Below, piece by piece: positions 35,860-48,385 of a stretch of 64,000 bases of DNA (position 1 is the first letter of the stretch; every line of letters starts with the position of its first letter). The notes below the pieces were generated by a model. The model was not told the origin of the DNA. It searched no databases and saw nothing but the letters and a program-made list of their open reading frames with translations. The position numbers and the translations under genes were made by a program. Origin of the DNA: Stomoxys calcitrans (lineage: Eukaryota > Arthropoda > Insecta > Diptera > Muscidae). The stretch lies in assembly GCF_963082655.1 (NCBI RefSeq), contig NC_081553.1, forward strand, positions 194,125,373 through 194,189,372, read 5' to 3'.

Positions 35860-36050
35860 ACCTCTGCATATCGATCACGCTTAACTCCAAGTTATCGAAA
35901 ATCGATTATAGAGCAAACAACTATAATTTTTTATATCTTTAACAGAATTCGAAAATCATCTCTGCATATCGATCACACTTAACTCCAAGTTATCGAAAAT
36001 CGATTATAGAGCAAACAACTATAATTTTTTATATCTTGAACAGAATTTTC
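35860..36050. repeat. Two ~98-bp direct tandem copies
   Basis: 'ctctgcatatcgatcac' at 35862 and 35960, each followed by 'cttaactccaagttatcgaa', 'aatcgattatagagcaaaca' and 'ctataattttttatatctt'. Nearly identical, so recent. Confidence 0.93.
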
Positions 36051-37080
36051 AAACAATTGTTTTTTTTAATTTTTTCTTCTTGATAAAACTGAAACAGAAT
36101 TGTGTTAATATTAAAACAAAAAATAAATAAATCAATTGAAATGTAATGAAACAAAAAACAAAAACATAAAAAAAACTTTAAAAAACAAACACAAATACAA
36201 TTTTGAATTAATAAATAAAACATGAGAAAAAATATCAATTGCTAGTGATTTATAAATACATACATATATACATATTAACTTATATATTAAAATTAAAAAA
36301 TATATTTAAAAATTATTTGAAAGAAAATTTAAGATTAATACGAAAACAGAAAACCAACCAACAATAATAAAAATAATAATAATACTGCTAAAAACAAAAA
36401 ACAAAAATCAACCAACACAAATTATATATTTACAAAACAAAACCCAAGTCTCAAATAAAAAAATCATCAAACTCATTTTCTCCATGAAGAAAATTTTAAT
36501 ACAAATAACAGAAAATTAAGGACTTCACAATTGGCAATTAGAATAGATTTCGAAAAACCGTCACTCATCACCAATATTTTTATTTCACCAAAGTTGTCCT
36601 CTTTTTTTCTACTTCCTCAAAAGGATGCATTTAATGGGACATACATACATATGTTCCAAAAAAAACACATTAGGCATGTCATCTTTAATATATGAACATA
36701 AAAACCATCTCAATATCTTGATATTGTATTTTTTTTTCGATTCTGTATATTATTTACACTGTATAACTACCGTATTTTATGAACCATTTATCGATAACAT
36801 GGATAATAAATAATTGTAATAGCAATAATTATGGATAAACAAAGAACAAACCAACCAGCAAAAAACCCCCCAAAAAACACACACAAAATAAAATAGCGAA
36901 ATTGTTTCAAAATAATTAATTAAGAAAATAAAATACACACAACATACCCCTTCTCCATTAACTCTCTATATACATACCATACCATCAAAAACATTTTATG
37001 TCGTCCCATGAAACAAAGAAATTTGAAAAAATTAAACATTTTAAATAAAAAAAAAAACTAATAATCAAAAAGTTGTTTTT
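36051..37080. other. AT-rich unique-looking stretch
   Basis: A-rich DNA without coding frames or recognised repeats; UTR/intron-like. Confidence 0.4.
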
Positions 37081-37088
37081 AACATTAG

Positions 37089-37109
37089 GCGCCTAAGGAA
37101 TTGGCTAAG
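37089..37109 (+). other. Possible 21-nt micro-exon
   Basis: A T-rich acceptor (ttgtttttaacattag, ending 37088) is followed by 21 nt that read APKELAK in frame 1, then a donor gtaagaac at 37110. The block is a multiple of three. No neighbouring exon of a gene was found, so this is only a splice-signal observation. Confidence 0.2.
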
Positions 37110-37129
37110 GTAAGAACATATTTTTGCAG

Positions 37130-39253
37130 TAAAACACCAGCTGAACCGGGCCCGCTTTGCTGCGCCTGCTTTTACTTTATATGGAACAAAATTATCCTTT
37201 TGAATATTTATTTTCGACAATTAAAGAGCTTTTAGTGAATTATAATGCTACGAAAATAGTACATGCATATCGCTTGACCAACAGTATAACCATATAAGTT
37301 CCTTTATGTGAATCCCATCGGATCTACGAATTTTACTCGATGGTTTTAATGTCATTTAAGTTTGGATGTTAGATGTACTCCATTCTTAAAAGACTTTATT
37401 CCAGCCCAATATTCTCATGATGTCCGATTTAGGTGTTTTTTTGGGGATGAGGTGGCCCCCCAGACCCATGGCCCTAAAAAATGTCAGTATCGTGATCTTT
37501 TCTCAAATACCATTTATATATACCCCAAATTGCCATTGATTTAAGAAGAGTTTATAGAATGAGGCGTCCCCCAAACACTTGACCCCAAAATTGGTTATAA
37601 AATTTGTTTTCTTATCTCAAATATCTTTTATTTAAACCTCATATTGGCATTGTTGGTAAATTTTTACCCTTTGGGGGGTGTTTTGGGGAAAGGGTGGTGC
37701 CCCTAAAACGTGGTCCCACATTGTCCCAAATACCTTTATCTGAGCCCCATATTGCAATGGTCAGCAAATAATTGTTGTTTGTGGGGTATTTTGGAAAGGG
37801 GCAGACCGCCAAAAAATTGGTCCTGAAAGTGGATATCAATTTCGAGCTCTACTCCCCAATACCTTTCATTTGAGCCCCACATCGACATGGTCGGTAAATA
37901 TGTTTACCAGGGGAGTAGGATTATTCCCCAAACATATATCAACATCGTGCTCTATTCTCATGTATGTCTATATCATTTGTTTGAACCCCATATTGCCATT
38001 GGCCTCGAAATTGGATATCAAATTCGTTTTCTAATCTCAAATACCTTTCATTTAAACCACTTATTGCAAAAGTCAGCAAATATGTCCAGTTTGGGGTATG
38101 GGCCCCAAAACCTATCAATATCGAGCTCCACTGTCTTGAAGATCCAAATTGTCTTGGCGAGCGAATACGTCCTACTTGGGGGTTTTTATGGTGTTGGGAC
38201 GTCCCCTAGACAGATGGTTCCGAATGTTGGTATCAGTTTGGTGGTCTACTCCCAAATACCTCTCCTTTGAGCCCCATATTTCCCCAGTCGGCAAACATGA
38301 CCGGTTTTGAGGATGGGCGACGACTTAGTTACTTGGCCCTGAAAATATATATCAGATTCGTGTCCTACTCTAAAATACCTTTTATTTGAGCCCCATATTG
38401 CAATGGTCTGCAAATACTTCCTATTTGGGTGATGTTATGGCGGTGGGGTGGCCCCATAGAAACTTTATCCAGAATATTGATATCATATTCGTGCTTAACT
38501 CTCAAAGATCTTTCATTTGAGCCCTATATTTATTTGGTCGTGAAGTTGTCCTCATTTGGGCATGTTTTTGAGGAGGGGAGGATATCAGATTCGTATTCTA
38601 CACTCAAATGCCTTTTATTTAAGCCTCATATTGCCATGGTCAGTAAATAAGTCATGTTTGTGGGGTGTTTTGGCGAAGAGGTGGAGCCCCAGAAACCTGG
38701 TCTCGCATTTGTATATCAGATTCGTATTCCACTCGCAAATACCTTTCATTTCAGTCCCATATTGCCATGGTCGGTAAATATGTCCGATTTAGGGAAGTTT
38801 TGGGGGTTGGAGTGGTCCCCCAAGCACTCGGTCTGACAATTGAATATCAGATACATTTTCTAATCTTAAATACCCTTCATTTGAGTCCCATATTGTCGTG
38901 ATTGGACTATATATATACTTGGTAGGTTTAGGGGTGGGGCGGTCCTCCTAGGTAGCCCATCCAAATTTTGGATACCAAATTTTTGTTTTTAGGCTAATAT
39001 AAAAGGGTATACAAAATTTCGCTTAAATCGTACCACCCATCTCCAAGATCTGCCGTATCTGAAAATTAGGGTAAGGGGGAGGGTCCGCCCCCCCCTTCAG
39101 ATAACAAAAAATTTAGTATCCTATTTTAACCACGGGATCATTATACACCATCTGTGAAAATTTCAAGACAATCGGTTCAGCCGTTTCTGAGTCTATAAAG
39201 AATACACAAACCAACAAACAAACAAACCTACAAACAAACACAAATTGATTTTT
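37130..39253. repeat. Array of 'gagccccatattgccatggt' units with element end
   Basis: Same unit family as 19.1-19.9 kb, about 120-130 bp each. The head is 'cagctgaaccgggcccgctt' (37140) and the tail near 39100-39255 has 'ccatctgtgaaaatttcaag', 'acaatcggttcagccgtttc' and a CAAACAAACAAA run. This tail ordering suggests a non-autonomous element with an amplified middle. Confidence 0.85.
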
Positions 39254-40495
39254 ATACCCTCCACCATAGGATCGAAGGTATACTAATTTCGTCATTCTGT
39301 TTGTAATTACTCGAAATATTCTACTGAGACCCCATAAAGTATATATATTCTTGATCGTCGCGACATTTTATATCGATCGGCTAGATCGTCCGTCCGTCCG
39401 CCCGTCTGTCTGTCGAAAGCACGCTAACTTCTGAAGGAGTAAAGCTAGCCGCTTGAAATTTTGCACAAATACTTCTTATTAGTGTAGGGCGGTTGGTATT
39501 GTAAATGGGCCATATCGGTCCATGTTTTGATACAGCTGCCATATAAACCGATCTTGGGTCTTGACTTCTTGAGCCTCTAGAGTGCGCAATTCTTATCCGA
39601 TTGGAATGAAATTTCGGACCACGTGTTTTGTTATGATATCTAACAACTGTGCTAAGTATGGTTCAAATCTGTCCATAACCTGATGTAGCTGCCATATAAA
39701 CTGATCTTGGATCTTGACTTCTTAAGCCTCTAGAGTGCGCAATTCTTATCCGATTGGAATGAAATTTTGCACGACGTGTTTTGTTATGATATCCAACAAC
39801 TGTGCCTAGTATGGTTCAAATCGGTCCTTAACCTGATATAGCTGTCATATAAACCGATCTTGGGTCATGACTTCTTGAGCCTCTAGAAGGCACAATTCTT
39901 ATCCGATTTGAATGAATTTTTGCACGAAGTATTTTGTAATTTGAACCAAGTATGGTTCAAATCGGTTAATAACTTGATATAGGTGTCATATAAACAGATC
40001 TGGGGACTTGACTTCTTGAGTTTCTAGAGGGCGCAATTCCTATCAGATTTGGCTGAAATTTTGCATGGCTTATTTTATTCTTACTTTCAATAACTGTGTC
40101 AAATAAGGTTCAAATCGGTTGATAACCTGATATAGCTACCATATAAACCGATCTGGGATTTTGACTTCTTGAACCTCTAGAGGTCGCAATTATTATCCGA
40201 TTTGCCTGAAATTTTGTACGATGGATTCTTCCATGACCGTCAACATACGTGTTTTTTATGGTCTGAATCGGTCTATAGCCCGATACAGCTCCCATATAAA
40301 TCGATCTCTCTATTTTACTTATTGAGCCCCCAAAGGGCGCAATTCTTATTCGAATTGGCTGACATTTTACACAGGTCTCCAACATATAATTTAATTGTGG
40401 TCCAAACCGGACCATATCTTGATATCGCTCTAATAGCAGAGCAAATCTTTTCTTATATCCTTTTTATACCCTCCACCATGGGATGGGGGGTATAT
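39254..40495. mobile_element. Second forward copy of the TIR-bounded tandem element
   Basis: Starts 'tataccctccaccataggat' like 27727, has the CCGTCCGTCC block (39388-39418) and units with 'ataaaccgatcttgg' and 'gcctctagagtgcgcaattc'. Another 'tataccctccaccatgggat' occurs at 40464 and starts a further truncated copy. Confidence 0.85.
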
Positions 40496-41775
40496 TAATT
40501 TCGTCACATCAGCGCTAAAGGCAGTGAATTCAAGAACGGTGAAGACGAAATACAAGTACATGTTGGAGAATGCTTGAATAAACTTCAAGAAGAATGGACG
40601 TTATACTGACTTCGGTAACTGGAAAGACAACATTCCAAGAAAGCAATCTAATATGCTACGGGGAGCTGGGCCTCGGCGAGCCATTCGGCACAGTGCAACG
40701 GTCAGAAGGATGAAAAAAATCATGACAGAGTGTGTAGGGCATGCAGAGAAGATGATGAGACGTCGAAGCATGCTCTGTGCTCTCATAAGTTTAATTACTA
40801 TATGTTGTTTGATCTTGTCCCACAGTGTTAGCATCCTGTCTTGCTTGCCTTTTGAAATAAACATTTTTTTTTTGTTTTAATGAAATACTTTATTTTTCGA
40901 TTTTCGCCTTCCTTTTTTTTCAAATAATATATATATAATTTCGAATTATATAATTAGGCATGAATACATTAGTATGTACACTATATGAGCTACATAATAC
41001 ATACAATATAATAGAATTAATGTATTTTTTTCTCATCATCATTCCTTACTTTGGGGACATGCGATTGTTAAAGCTAAAGTTCAAAATAAATGTAGGATGT
41101 CTTAATTTTGTTGTAACAAATTGCTTAAAAAAATATTGATTTTGTTATATCATATGGAACATTATGTGATGATTTTTATACTATTTTTTTGTTTTTTTCA
41201 ATGTTAAGAATGGAGGGATGGAAACTCAAATTTATAGATAAGAAAAGTGCTTTTAAGTTGAGCTTGTATTAAATTGTTAAACGAATGAGGTCTTGTTTGT
41301 TTTTGGAGTTTATAAATTTGGAGATACAAGTTGGATTGGTTTGTTGTTGTTTAGATTAGGTTCTTCTTTTTATTTTATGAATGTGTGTCTGTGAGATTTT
41401 TAGAACAAAGACAGTCTTATTTACGTTTTTAATTATATTTTTTTGGAGATTATAAATACCTTGTCGTGTCTTTTTTCAATTAATTTTGGTTGTTTTTTAT
41501 TACATATTAGTTTTAAGTTTTATTCTTCATAACGTTGTATATTTTGTTTATTAAAGATTTCTTTCAGCATTGAAGCTGAAAGCTATGATGTAAGACATTT
41601 GTTCTGTAACAATTTTAGGGGTTTATTTCTTATTTTTTCTTTATTGTTTTTGGCCAACAATGAGAGAGCGCTTTGCATAGAAAAAGTGAAGATGATAAGT
41701 GATCAGAGATCAGTGCAAAAATTAAGTGCAAATAAATATTTAAACAATAAATAAATTTATAAAAAAAAATCATAT
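40496..41775. other. Unassigned stretch
   Basis: 40500-40870 looks like old mobile DNA without an identifiable frame. 40870-41775 is AT-rich and unique-looking. No gene is supported. Confidence 0.4.
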
Positions 41776-41777
41776 AC

Positions 41778-42288
41778 AGTTGGAAGTTTAAGAGTTACAG
41801 ATATTAGGAATTTTTATAGTGCAACAAAATTACATGAAAAATAAAGTAAGTGGGGGATGGCGTTGCGGTGTAGCAACGCGACGGATAATTTAAAAGGGAA
41901 GTCAATCTTTGTTGACGACATCATTTTCCCAAAAATTTACCTCCGCATTTCCCGTAAGCTTCGGTCCACACGGTTGGATCTAAATTGGAAGTTGTAAACT
42001 CCTTCTTTGTTGATGTCATTTACTCGAGAATAGATCTCCGGGTTGCTAAGTCTAAATTGGAAGAGGCAAACTCCTTCTTTGTTGACTTAATTTTTCTCGA
42101 AATTACATCTACGTATTGCTGGTACCACGCATTTCCCGGAAACATCGTTTCACACTGATGGGTTATAGACAGTTGGAAGTTTAAGAGTTACAGATATTAG
42201 GAATTTTTATAGTGCAACAACATTACATGAAAAATAAAGTAAGTGGCGGATGGCGTTGCGGTGTAGCAGCGCGACGGATAATTTAAAG
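41778..42288. repeat. 118-bp direct repeats flanking ~270 bp
   Basis: 'agttggaagtttaagagtta' starts both copies (41778 and 42170), each running to 'gacggataattta', including a hairpin 'ggcgttgcggtgtagcaacgc'. Only a few mismatches separate them. The interval contains two related 'aaactccttctttgttga' pieces. Confidence 0.9.
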
Positions 42289-42315
42289 GCAAAACTCTTC
42301 ATTAGGTTCCTAGAA

Positions 42316-42395
42316 GGCCACCATAGCGCAGAGGTTAGCAGGTTCGCCTAAAACGCTGAACGCCTGGGTTCGAATTCTATCGAGAACATCAGAAA
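42316..42395 (+). mobile_element. tRNA-derived SINE head
   Basis: A-box-like 'tagcgcagaggttagcagg' and B-box 'gggttcgaattct' with the conserved 'gaacgcctgggttcga' as in the copy at 52.5 kb. Truncated; the next element begins right after. Confidence 0.75.
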
Positions 42396-42397
42396 AA

Positions 42398-43507
42398 CAA
42401 GTAAGAGCGTGCTAAGTTCGGCCGAGCCGAATCTTATATACCCTACACCTTGGATAGCATTTGTCGAGTTTTCTGAGCGGTATCTATTTTTAGGCAAACA
42501 AAGAATAATGAATAAGAACTGTTATGCTATTGGAGCTATATCAAGTTATAGACTGATTTAGACCATAAATGAATTAAATGCTGGATATTGTAGAAGTCAT
42601 TGTGTAATATTTCAGTCCATTCGGATAAGAATTGCGCCTTGTAAGTGCTTAAGAAGCAAAGTCGGTAGATCGGTTTATATGGGAGTTGTATGAAGCTATA
42701 GATCGATTCAGACCATATTGGACACGTATGTTCAAGGTCATGGGAGAAGCCATTGTACAAAATTTCAGCCAAATAGGATGAGATTTGCGCCCTCTAGAGG
42801 CTTGCAAAGTCAAGATCCCAGCTCGGTTTAAACGGCAGCTATATCAGGTTATGTACCGATTTGCGCCGGTTGGAAGTCATAACAAAACATCTCATGCAGA
42901 ATTTAAGCCAAATCGGATGAGAATTGCGCCCTCTAGCGGCTCAAGAAATCAAGATCCAAGATCGGTTTATATGGCAGCCATAGCAGGTTATGGACCGACT
43001 TGAACCATACTTAGCACAGTTGTTGGAAGTCATAACAAAACACCTCATGCAAAATTTCAAAGCTGAAGAAGTCAATACCTAAGATCGGTTTATATGGCAG
43101 CTATATCAGGTTATGAACCGATTTGAATCATGCTTAGAACAGTTGTTGGAAGTGATACCAAAACACCACGTGCAAATCGGACGAGAAATGCACAATCGAG
43201 AGGCTCAAGAAGTCAAACCCCAAGATCGGTTTATATGGCAGCTATATCAAAACATAAACCGATTGATTTGGCCCATTTACAATCCCAATCGATCTACATT
43301 AATAAAAAGTATTTGTGCAAAATTTCAAGCGCCTAGCTTTACTCCTTCGAAAGTTAGTGTGGACAGGCGGACGAACATGGCTAGATCGACTTAAAATGTC
43401 ATGACGATCAAGAATATATATACTTTATGGGGTCTTAGACGCATATTTCGAGGTGTTACAAAACAGAATGACGAAATTAATATACCCCCGTCTTATGGTG
43501 GAGGGTG
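42398..43507. mobile_element. Reverse copy of the TIR-bounded tandem element
   Basis: Begins 'acaagtaagagcgtgctaag' and 'tcggccgagccgaatcttat', the reverse of the 29.4-kb tail, holds about five ~150-bp units in inverted sense, and ends 'cccgtcttatggtggaggg'. This gives both ends of the element independently. Confidence 0.85.
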
Positions 43508-44230
43508 GTCTCATTGGCATGTGAGAAGTTGCCCCTGTTCCTTAATGGTTCTTTGGTATTTGAACAGGTGTGGCGTCTTTCAGGTGAGGGCCTTCGCTGC
43601 TTGAAGGCACTGGAGTCGATTTCGATGCGAAAGCGGCTGCTAGATCGGACTGTTACGTTATATGAAGACATTCCGAAGGCGCTTTAGGTATGTGACTTCG
43701 AGCTTCTTTGAACCATAGGGAGAGCTGTCAAGCTCTGCTGGGTTCCGTGCCACCGATAGGTGGCGGGAAATAATGCGGCCGACGATTTGGCCAGGTATGG
43801 ATCTCTGTTAAGCATAGATAATGCTAGAGAATCAGTAAACCCTACCCTGAGTGGTAAGGCGGACGTTTTCTACTGTTATCGCGGGGGGTGGACTGGTGTT
43901 CAGGTTGGAATGGCGCAGAACAGGACGTCGCTTATCTTGGGGCCTGTTGGTAGAAATTCTGATTGGTCATTGCAATGTTAGGTCTTTGACATCATGTTGG
44001 ACACAGGGAGAGCAGGACTACTGCAGGTTGTGCAATGAACGATCAATCACCTTTCATGTCTCTGTTCTACGAAAAGACTGAGAATAATGGGTGAAAATTG
44101 GTTCTGCGCGTGCTTTTCCTTCAGGCCTTTGCCACCGCCAGAGCAGTGGCGGTGGCAAATATATCCACATTATTGCTTGGGCTTGGAAATATTATGCACA
44201 TTACCACATATGGGCAACACTGGGCTAGAG
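43508..44230 (+). pseudogene. SINE scrap and LINE RNase H fragment
   Basis: 43509-43545 matches the SINE body ('catgtgagaagttgcccctg', 'ttccttaatgg'). From about 43740 the plus strand reads AGNNAADDLARYGSLLS, after a 'WVPCHR'-type sequence, then ILGPVGRNSDWSLQC and later HCNVRSLTSCWTQGEQDYCR. This order matches the end of an RNase H domain and the region after it. Frames are broken. Confidence 0.65.
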
Positions 44231-44815
44231 TTTTTTTTTTTGGCTAGCTGGACAATGCTCTCATTGCTGCCTCGAAGATTTCGCGAGCGATTTAAATATC
44301 TAGATCGATTAGTGCTGGGCGGGAACAGAGAAACTATTTAAAAGTTTCCACTTTAACCACTCCGTACGAATGTCGAAGGGTTAGTCCCCTCTTGGGCCCA
44401 AGATCATAAATTCCACCTTAAATTCCGCCAAACTCAATTCGCTGTGCTGAATTGCAGTGAAATCAAAAAATAAATGCGGCTTTTGTGGAACCAAGACCCT
44501 TAATCGGGAGATCAGTATATATAGCAGCTTTATCCAATTGCAGTTCGATCTTAACCATGCACAGATGTCGAGGGGTCTAACACTAATCAATGGGCCAATT
44601 TTAAAAGTTATGAGGTAATTAATAAATTCATTGGGCAAAAACCCCTAAATTGGGCGATCGGATCAACCCCATACTGTGCAAAGATGTCGAAGGGCCTAAC
44701 ACAACTCATTGTACCAAATTTCAGCGAAATCGGTAAATAAATGCCACTTTCATGGCCCCAGGAACTTAAATCGGGAGATCGGTATATATGGCGAATGGCC
44801 GAACATAACTCAAAT
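44231..44815. repeat. Degenerate dispersed-repeat units
   Basis: 'atcgggagatcggtatatat' and 'aatttcagcgaaatcgg' recur, related to the array at 26.5-27.7 kb. Confidence 0.65.
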
Positions 44816-44975
44816 GCAAATTTGCACATGAACATTCTATTAAAGAACAGGGGCAAACTTCTCGCATTTCAAAGAGAGCTGTCCGATTCAAGTTTAAGCT
44901 CAAAGATAGGGGACCTACTTTTTATAGCCGAATCCGCACGGCGTGCCCCAGTGCGACACCTCTTTGGGAAAAAGT
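44816..44975 (-). mobile_element. SINE body, minus strand
   Basis: Reversed sequence contains 'aggtcccctatctttgagct', 'taaacttgaatcggacagct' and 'gaagtttgcccctgttc', the same body order as at 15.5-15.8 kb. The tRNA-like head is absent. Confidence 0.7.
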
Positions 44976-45284
44976 AATTATGTATACCGTTGTAATAAAC
45001 ACACCACTTCAAAAAGAGTTTACCATTGCCGGCGATAAAAACTAGAGCCTACACTGACCATTGTGGCGTATACGCACTTTTAAGTAAAATACTAAAAACC
45101 ATACGCTCCCATGGCCGTGTGGTTGTAATTATTTATCATACATAGACTTTCAGGTATCCGCCGGGACATATTAGTGGTCATTCTAGTGGACTACAAGGCC
45201 AAAATAACCGCCTAGAGATGGCAAATTGGATGGCTAATCATTGTCGACTCTATGGAAAATGCCTTAATTCAGTTCTACTGAAGC

Positions 45285-45960
45285 CAAGAATGCGGCATAT
45301 AGAGCAAACCTGCAGTAGCAATGCGCTAGACGAAAGGAGTGGTATTGGGAGAAAAGGCTAGAGAAGGAACGTCTGTTCTGCAGAAAAAAAGCAAATAAAT
45401 GGAAAGAAGTGATACTGAACGAATTGAAATGTTCAGGAGTCAGCATGAAGTACGAAAATTCTTCTTAAGAGCTTAACATCAAACCAACGGCTTTGATACA
45501 GCCACATCCTCCTGGAAAGACAAGAAAGAAAAACTGATGACATATACAGATATTGAGCCTTGTATATAGAAAATTTCCAGCTCTTGGTATCCGTTAGTTG
45601 CGGCGACGAGGATGCGCCAGAAGCACTCCCTATTGACGGTACGAAATTTACAAGCGGTATAAAGTCAGAATGAGGTCGCCGTAGCAGTAATTCCACTGAA
45701 AAACCATATGGCAGTAGATCAGATCAGATCAGATTTAAGATGTTATAAGCTGATAAGGCGTATGCATCAGCTCGTCTGGGCAACCAAACTAGAATAAGAC
45801 ATATTCGATAACTGGAACCACAGTATACTTCCTTCCCATTACATACAAATTAGTTTCGAGCCTGATGTGTATAAGATTAAACCGAATGTCAACGAGATAG
45901 GCCTGCTAAACCACCATAGACAAAATATTCATGCTACACCAAAACCTATAAAAGACCAAA
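45285..45960 (+). pseudogene. RTE-like LINE linker relic
   Basis: Plus-strand reading EAKNAAYRANLQ, EWYWEKRLEKERLFCRKK and KWKEVILNELK parallels the basic linker of the relic at 33.2-33.6 kb. Stops are frequent and no RT core is seen. The end near 45960 is approximate. Confidence 0.6.
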
Positions 45961-46974
45961 GAGAGAAACCTCAACACTTACTATTTTTATGAGAACTACA
46001 TATCCGCTTCGATAGCCCAATAAGTGTTGCCGTTTTTGGTAGGTTACTACTTATATTGGTAGGTTTTTATTCTCTTGGTAGGGTGGTAGGCTGACCTTAA
46101 TTATTGGTAGGATTTTTCATAAAACTCCAAGTTAATTCCTCAAAAATCGCCGTGGATAACTAAAATTATTTTACTTCTTGTCATTTCAGAGTATTCGTTA
46201 ATGGTGCAGATTAAAACCATGGATGCGAGGGGCCAAATGCTGTTACAAGGGGTCTCACTAATTCAAATTTCAGGAAAATGGGCGTATATTCTGAAATTGA
46301 TTTTAACTGGTATGAGCGTTGAGGGATCTTTTCCAAATTTCGTAAATATTGGGGGGAAAAAAGCTGATTTTAAGCGTTCCTATATGGCAGCTGGTTACAA
46401 ATATGGCGTGATCTGGTCCATACGCAGAAGTTGAGGGGTCCATGCAACTCATTCAACGCCTTAAATCGGGAGATCGCCTAATCCAAACTCGGCACGGTTG
46501 TTCGTTTAAATCGGGGCAAAAACACAATTTTTACGAAGTCAAGACACAGGTCATCTTTGAACTTAAGGTTGTAGAGTGATTCCAACAAACAGACGGATGG
46601 ACATGTCTAGATCGTCTATGAATATAAAAACGATCTACTTCTTCTGCGTTAATGCTATATAGACCTTAGATGGGCAACAACATTTAACCACACACAAATT
46701 CCTATGGCCGCGGGCATAAAAAAAAACGAACATAAGCACACGTACAGTGTAAGCAACTTCGTTCGGTTGACGCATTAGCATTTACTGCCCCTCATACAAA
46801 CACAATTTATTATTTTTAACTGTGTTAGTGTACCATCTCTGATCTATACCCACCTGAAACGCCAACTATACCAGCGACGCATATCACGCTATAGATCATG
46901 TAGATCCCTCCTAATACCTCTGGGCAGTGAATGCCTATCCACAAGATGGTAGATACTGCTTAGATTCTTGTGAT
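45961..46974. other. Degenerate repeats and unassigned DNA
   Basis: 46190-46640 has diverged units related to the 'cgggagatcg' arrays. The 77-codon frame at 46201 is read-through. The remainder has no recognised feature. Confidence 0.45.
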
Positions 46975-47360
46975 TGTTGTTGTAACCACATTTGCTTGTG
47001 AATGTGGCGATCCTCGTCAAGCTCTTATAGGTGAGCAACCTCGTTCCGGTCTATACGACTGATCGGCGCGGGAACATGATGGCCATTGGTTATTTAACCA
47101 ATCAATAACTCGCCTTGTCATATCGAACATCACAGGCATTCAGTATTTATGCAAGAGCCGGTGCCGCCTCTCACTGCTACTCTCCGCTCGATAACGCTAA
47201 TTGTCCGCGGCTGCCTTTGCAGCTACTCCCTATGGAGCATTCCACTGTCGGCAACCTTTGGACGTGAGCTGTAGCTCGCAGCTAAGCTTATTGTGACAGC
47301 TATGAGCACCCCCACAAATCGGACCTCAAACTCTCAGCCTGTGTGGTGCCCTTGGTGGGG
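46975..47360 (+). repeat. Plus-strand copy of the 'tgttgtagccac' dispersed element
   Basis: Runs from 'tgttgttgtaaccacatttg' to 'cagcctgtgtggtgccc' with the blocks seen at 9.9-10.9 kb in the same order, so it is close to full length. Confidence 0.85.
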
Positions 47361-47374
47361 CATCAATCCTTGCT

Positions 47375-48385
47375 CTGTAGGAGTTGAGTTGAGCCAAATG
47401 AGCTCTTAATTGCAATATTTCGCAAAATCGGACGAACATATACATGAACTGATTTCGAGCAAACTTTATAGATATTGTGGAAGTCGCTGAGAAAAGCGTG
47501 GCTTGCAGTGGCTCTAGGAGTGAAAATCGGGCGATATGTATATATGAGAGCTATATCTAAAACTGAACCGATTTCTGTGAAATTCACCAGTAATTTCGAG
47601 AATCATTAGAAAATCCTTCCTGCCAAATATCGAGAGAATCGGTTAACAAATGACCATTTTATTGCATTATTACTGCAAATCGGACGAACATATATGTGGG
47701 AGCTATATATAAAACTAAACCGATTTCGAATAAATTTTGTATATATCAAGTCATCGAGGAAAGCGTAGTACAAAGTTTTGGGAGGATTGGTCATTAACTG
47801 TGGTTGCAGTGGCTCTAGGAGTGAAAATCGGGCGATATATATATTTGAGAGCTATATCTAAATCAGAACAGATTTCTATGAAATTCACCAATTATGTCGA
47901 GAGTTATTAGAAAATCCTTCCTGCCAAATTTTGAGAGAATCGGTTAATAAATGACCATTTTATTGCATTATTACTGCAAATCGGACGAACATATTTATGG
48001 ACGCTATATCCAAATTTGAACCGATTTTTTCCAATTTCAATAGGCTTCGTCACTAGGCCGAAAAACATGCCTGCAACAAATTTGAAGACGATCAAATCGG
48101 ACGAACATATTTATGGAAGCTATATCCAAATTTGAACCGATTTTTTTCCAATTTCAATAGGCTTCGTCACTAGGCCGAAAAACATGCCTGCAACAAATTT
48201 GAAGACGATCGGACAAAAACTACGACCTGTTGTTTGTAAACAAATTAACATGGACAGACGGACATAGCTAAATCGAATCAGAAAGTGATTCTGAGTCGAT
48301 CGGTATACTTATCAAGGGGTGTTACAAACAAATGCACTAAGTTCTAATACCCTGTACCACAGTAGTGGTGTATGGTATAACAACT
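47375..48385 (-). repeat. Inverted copy of the 2.1-3.5 kb dispersed repeat, with a local ~117-bp duplication
   Basis: Holds 'gtgaaaatcgggcgatatat', 'ccttcctgccaaat' and 'aatgaccattttattgcatt' in repeated units. The block starting 'atcggacgaacatatttatg' is duplicated at 47980 and 48096. The end 'taccacagtagtggtgtatgg' is a probable element terminus. Confidence 0.85.
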
